DNA from: B30-G6 sp963701385
GTDB lineage: Bacteria > Desulfobacterota > Desulfobacteria > Desulfobacterales > B30-G6
DNA length: 64,000 bases
Assembly (NCBI GenBank): GCA_963701385.1
Contig: CAVOZW010000027.1
Span: forward strand, 62,001-126,000
Reading direction: 5' to 3'
The notes below the pieces were generated by a model, which worked only from the letters and a program-made list of their open reading frames with translations, was not told where the DNA came from and searched no databases. Each line of letters opens with the position of its first letter. The first letter of the stretch is position 1. Of this stretch, positions 63,971 to 64,000 are shown in pieces. The position numbers and the translations under genes are program-made.

Positions 63971-64000
63971 ATAATCCTTTTACCGGTAATCCATGAGCGA

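Noticed and set aside
1..64000. CRISPR arrays, tRNA or rRNA genes, intact transposases
   Set aside because: No regularly spaced direct repeats, no tRNA-like cloverleaf with a TTCGAATCC-type arm in intergenic sequence, no rRNA-like stretches and no transposase motifs were found by eye.

Overview
The window looks like chromosomal DNA of an anaerobic, probably sulfate-reducing Desulfobacterota bacterium (Desulfobacteraceae-like). The reasons are desulfoferrodoxin, two rubredoxins plus two rubredoxin-like or zinc-ribbon proteins, five ferritin-like/rubrerythrin proteins, a multiheme cytochrome, indolepyruvate:ferredoxin oxidoreductase, Na+-NQR, NifU/NifS, two small families I associate with Desulfovibrio (DVU0772, DVU0298), and two genes that only make sense if UGA is read as selenocysteine. 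The assignment is inference. No rRNA, tRNA, CRISPR array or intact transposase gene was seen.

Layout. 0-9.4 kb: the 5' part of nqrA (minus), a small zinc protein, a Fur/PerR-type regulator, citrate synthase, an AhpF-like reductase and a hotdog thioesterase on the plus strand; then minus-strand redox and small genes (flavin disulfide reductase, ferritin-like protein, winged-helix protein, DVU0772-like protein, hydrolase). 9.7-12.5 kb: a YhdH-type reductase, a MetF-like protein and a DUF2959 lipoprotein. 12.5-18 kb: the complete 2-oxoglutarate dehydrogenase complex (E1-E2-E3, minus). 18-22 kb: an ArsS-type radical SAM selenoprotein cluster (flavin reductase, AhpD-like protein, ArsS, TVP38). 22-25 kb: iorA-iorB. 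25-31 kb: DsrE-like and TrxB-like proteins, DUF2156, rubrerythrin, and a divergent selenocysteine rhodanese-rubrerythrin fusion followed by a frameshifted flavoprotein. 31-36 kb: SagB-like dehydrogenase, TIGR01777 epimerase, thioredoxin 2, fumarase C and thiol peroxidase. 36.4-41.6 kb: zinc protein, ferritin-like protein, and nifU-nifS-cysE-cysK for Fe-S and cysteine synthesis. 42-47.7 kb: a dense plus-strand oxidative-stress and electron-carrier cluster. 47.8-55.4 kb: a more A/T-rich segment with a PhoU-like protein and PiT transporter, a frameshifted lysine-aminomutase homologue, bactofilin, a methyltransferase-like gene, an Fe-S protein and several gene remnants. 56-64 kb: a minus-strand cell-surface glycan cluster (acyltransferase, three glycosyltransferases, radical SAM/SPASM protein, deacetylase, aminotransferase, phosphatase).

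How it fits together. Most genes serve carbon oxidation through TCA-cycle enzymes or protection of an anaerobe from oxygen: superoxide reductase, ferritins and rubrerythrins, peroxidases, and thioredoxin or flavin reductases supplied by rubredoxin, flavodoxin and ferredoxin, with cysteine and Fe-S supply next door.

The most interesting signals are the two selenoproteins. In both, an in-frame TGA replaces a conserved Cys codon, the coding sequence continues correctly after it, and a stem-loop has its apical loop about 20 nt downstream. Other notable items are a flavodoxin-fold protein fused to a phosphatase-fold domain that has lost its catalytic Cys, a 144-bp palindromic MITE-like repeat with a truncated second copy, and four genes carrying five apparent single-base insertions in total. 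The insertions may be sequencing errors.
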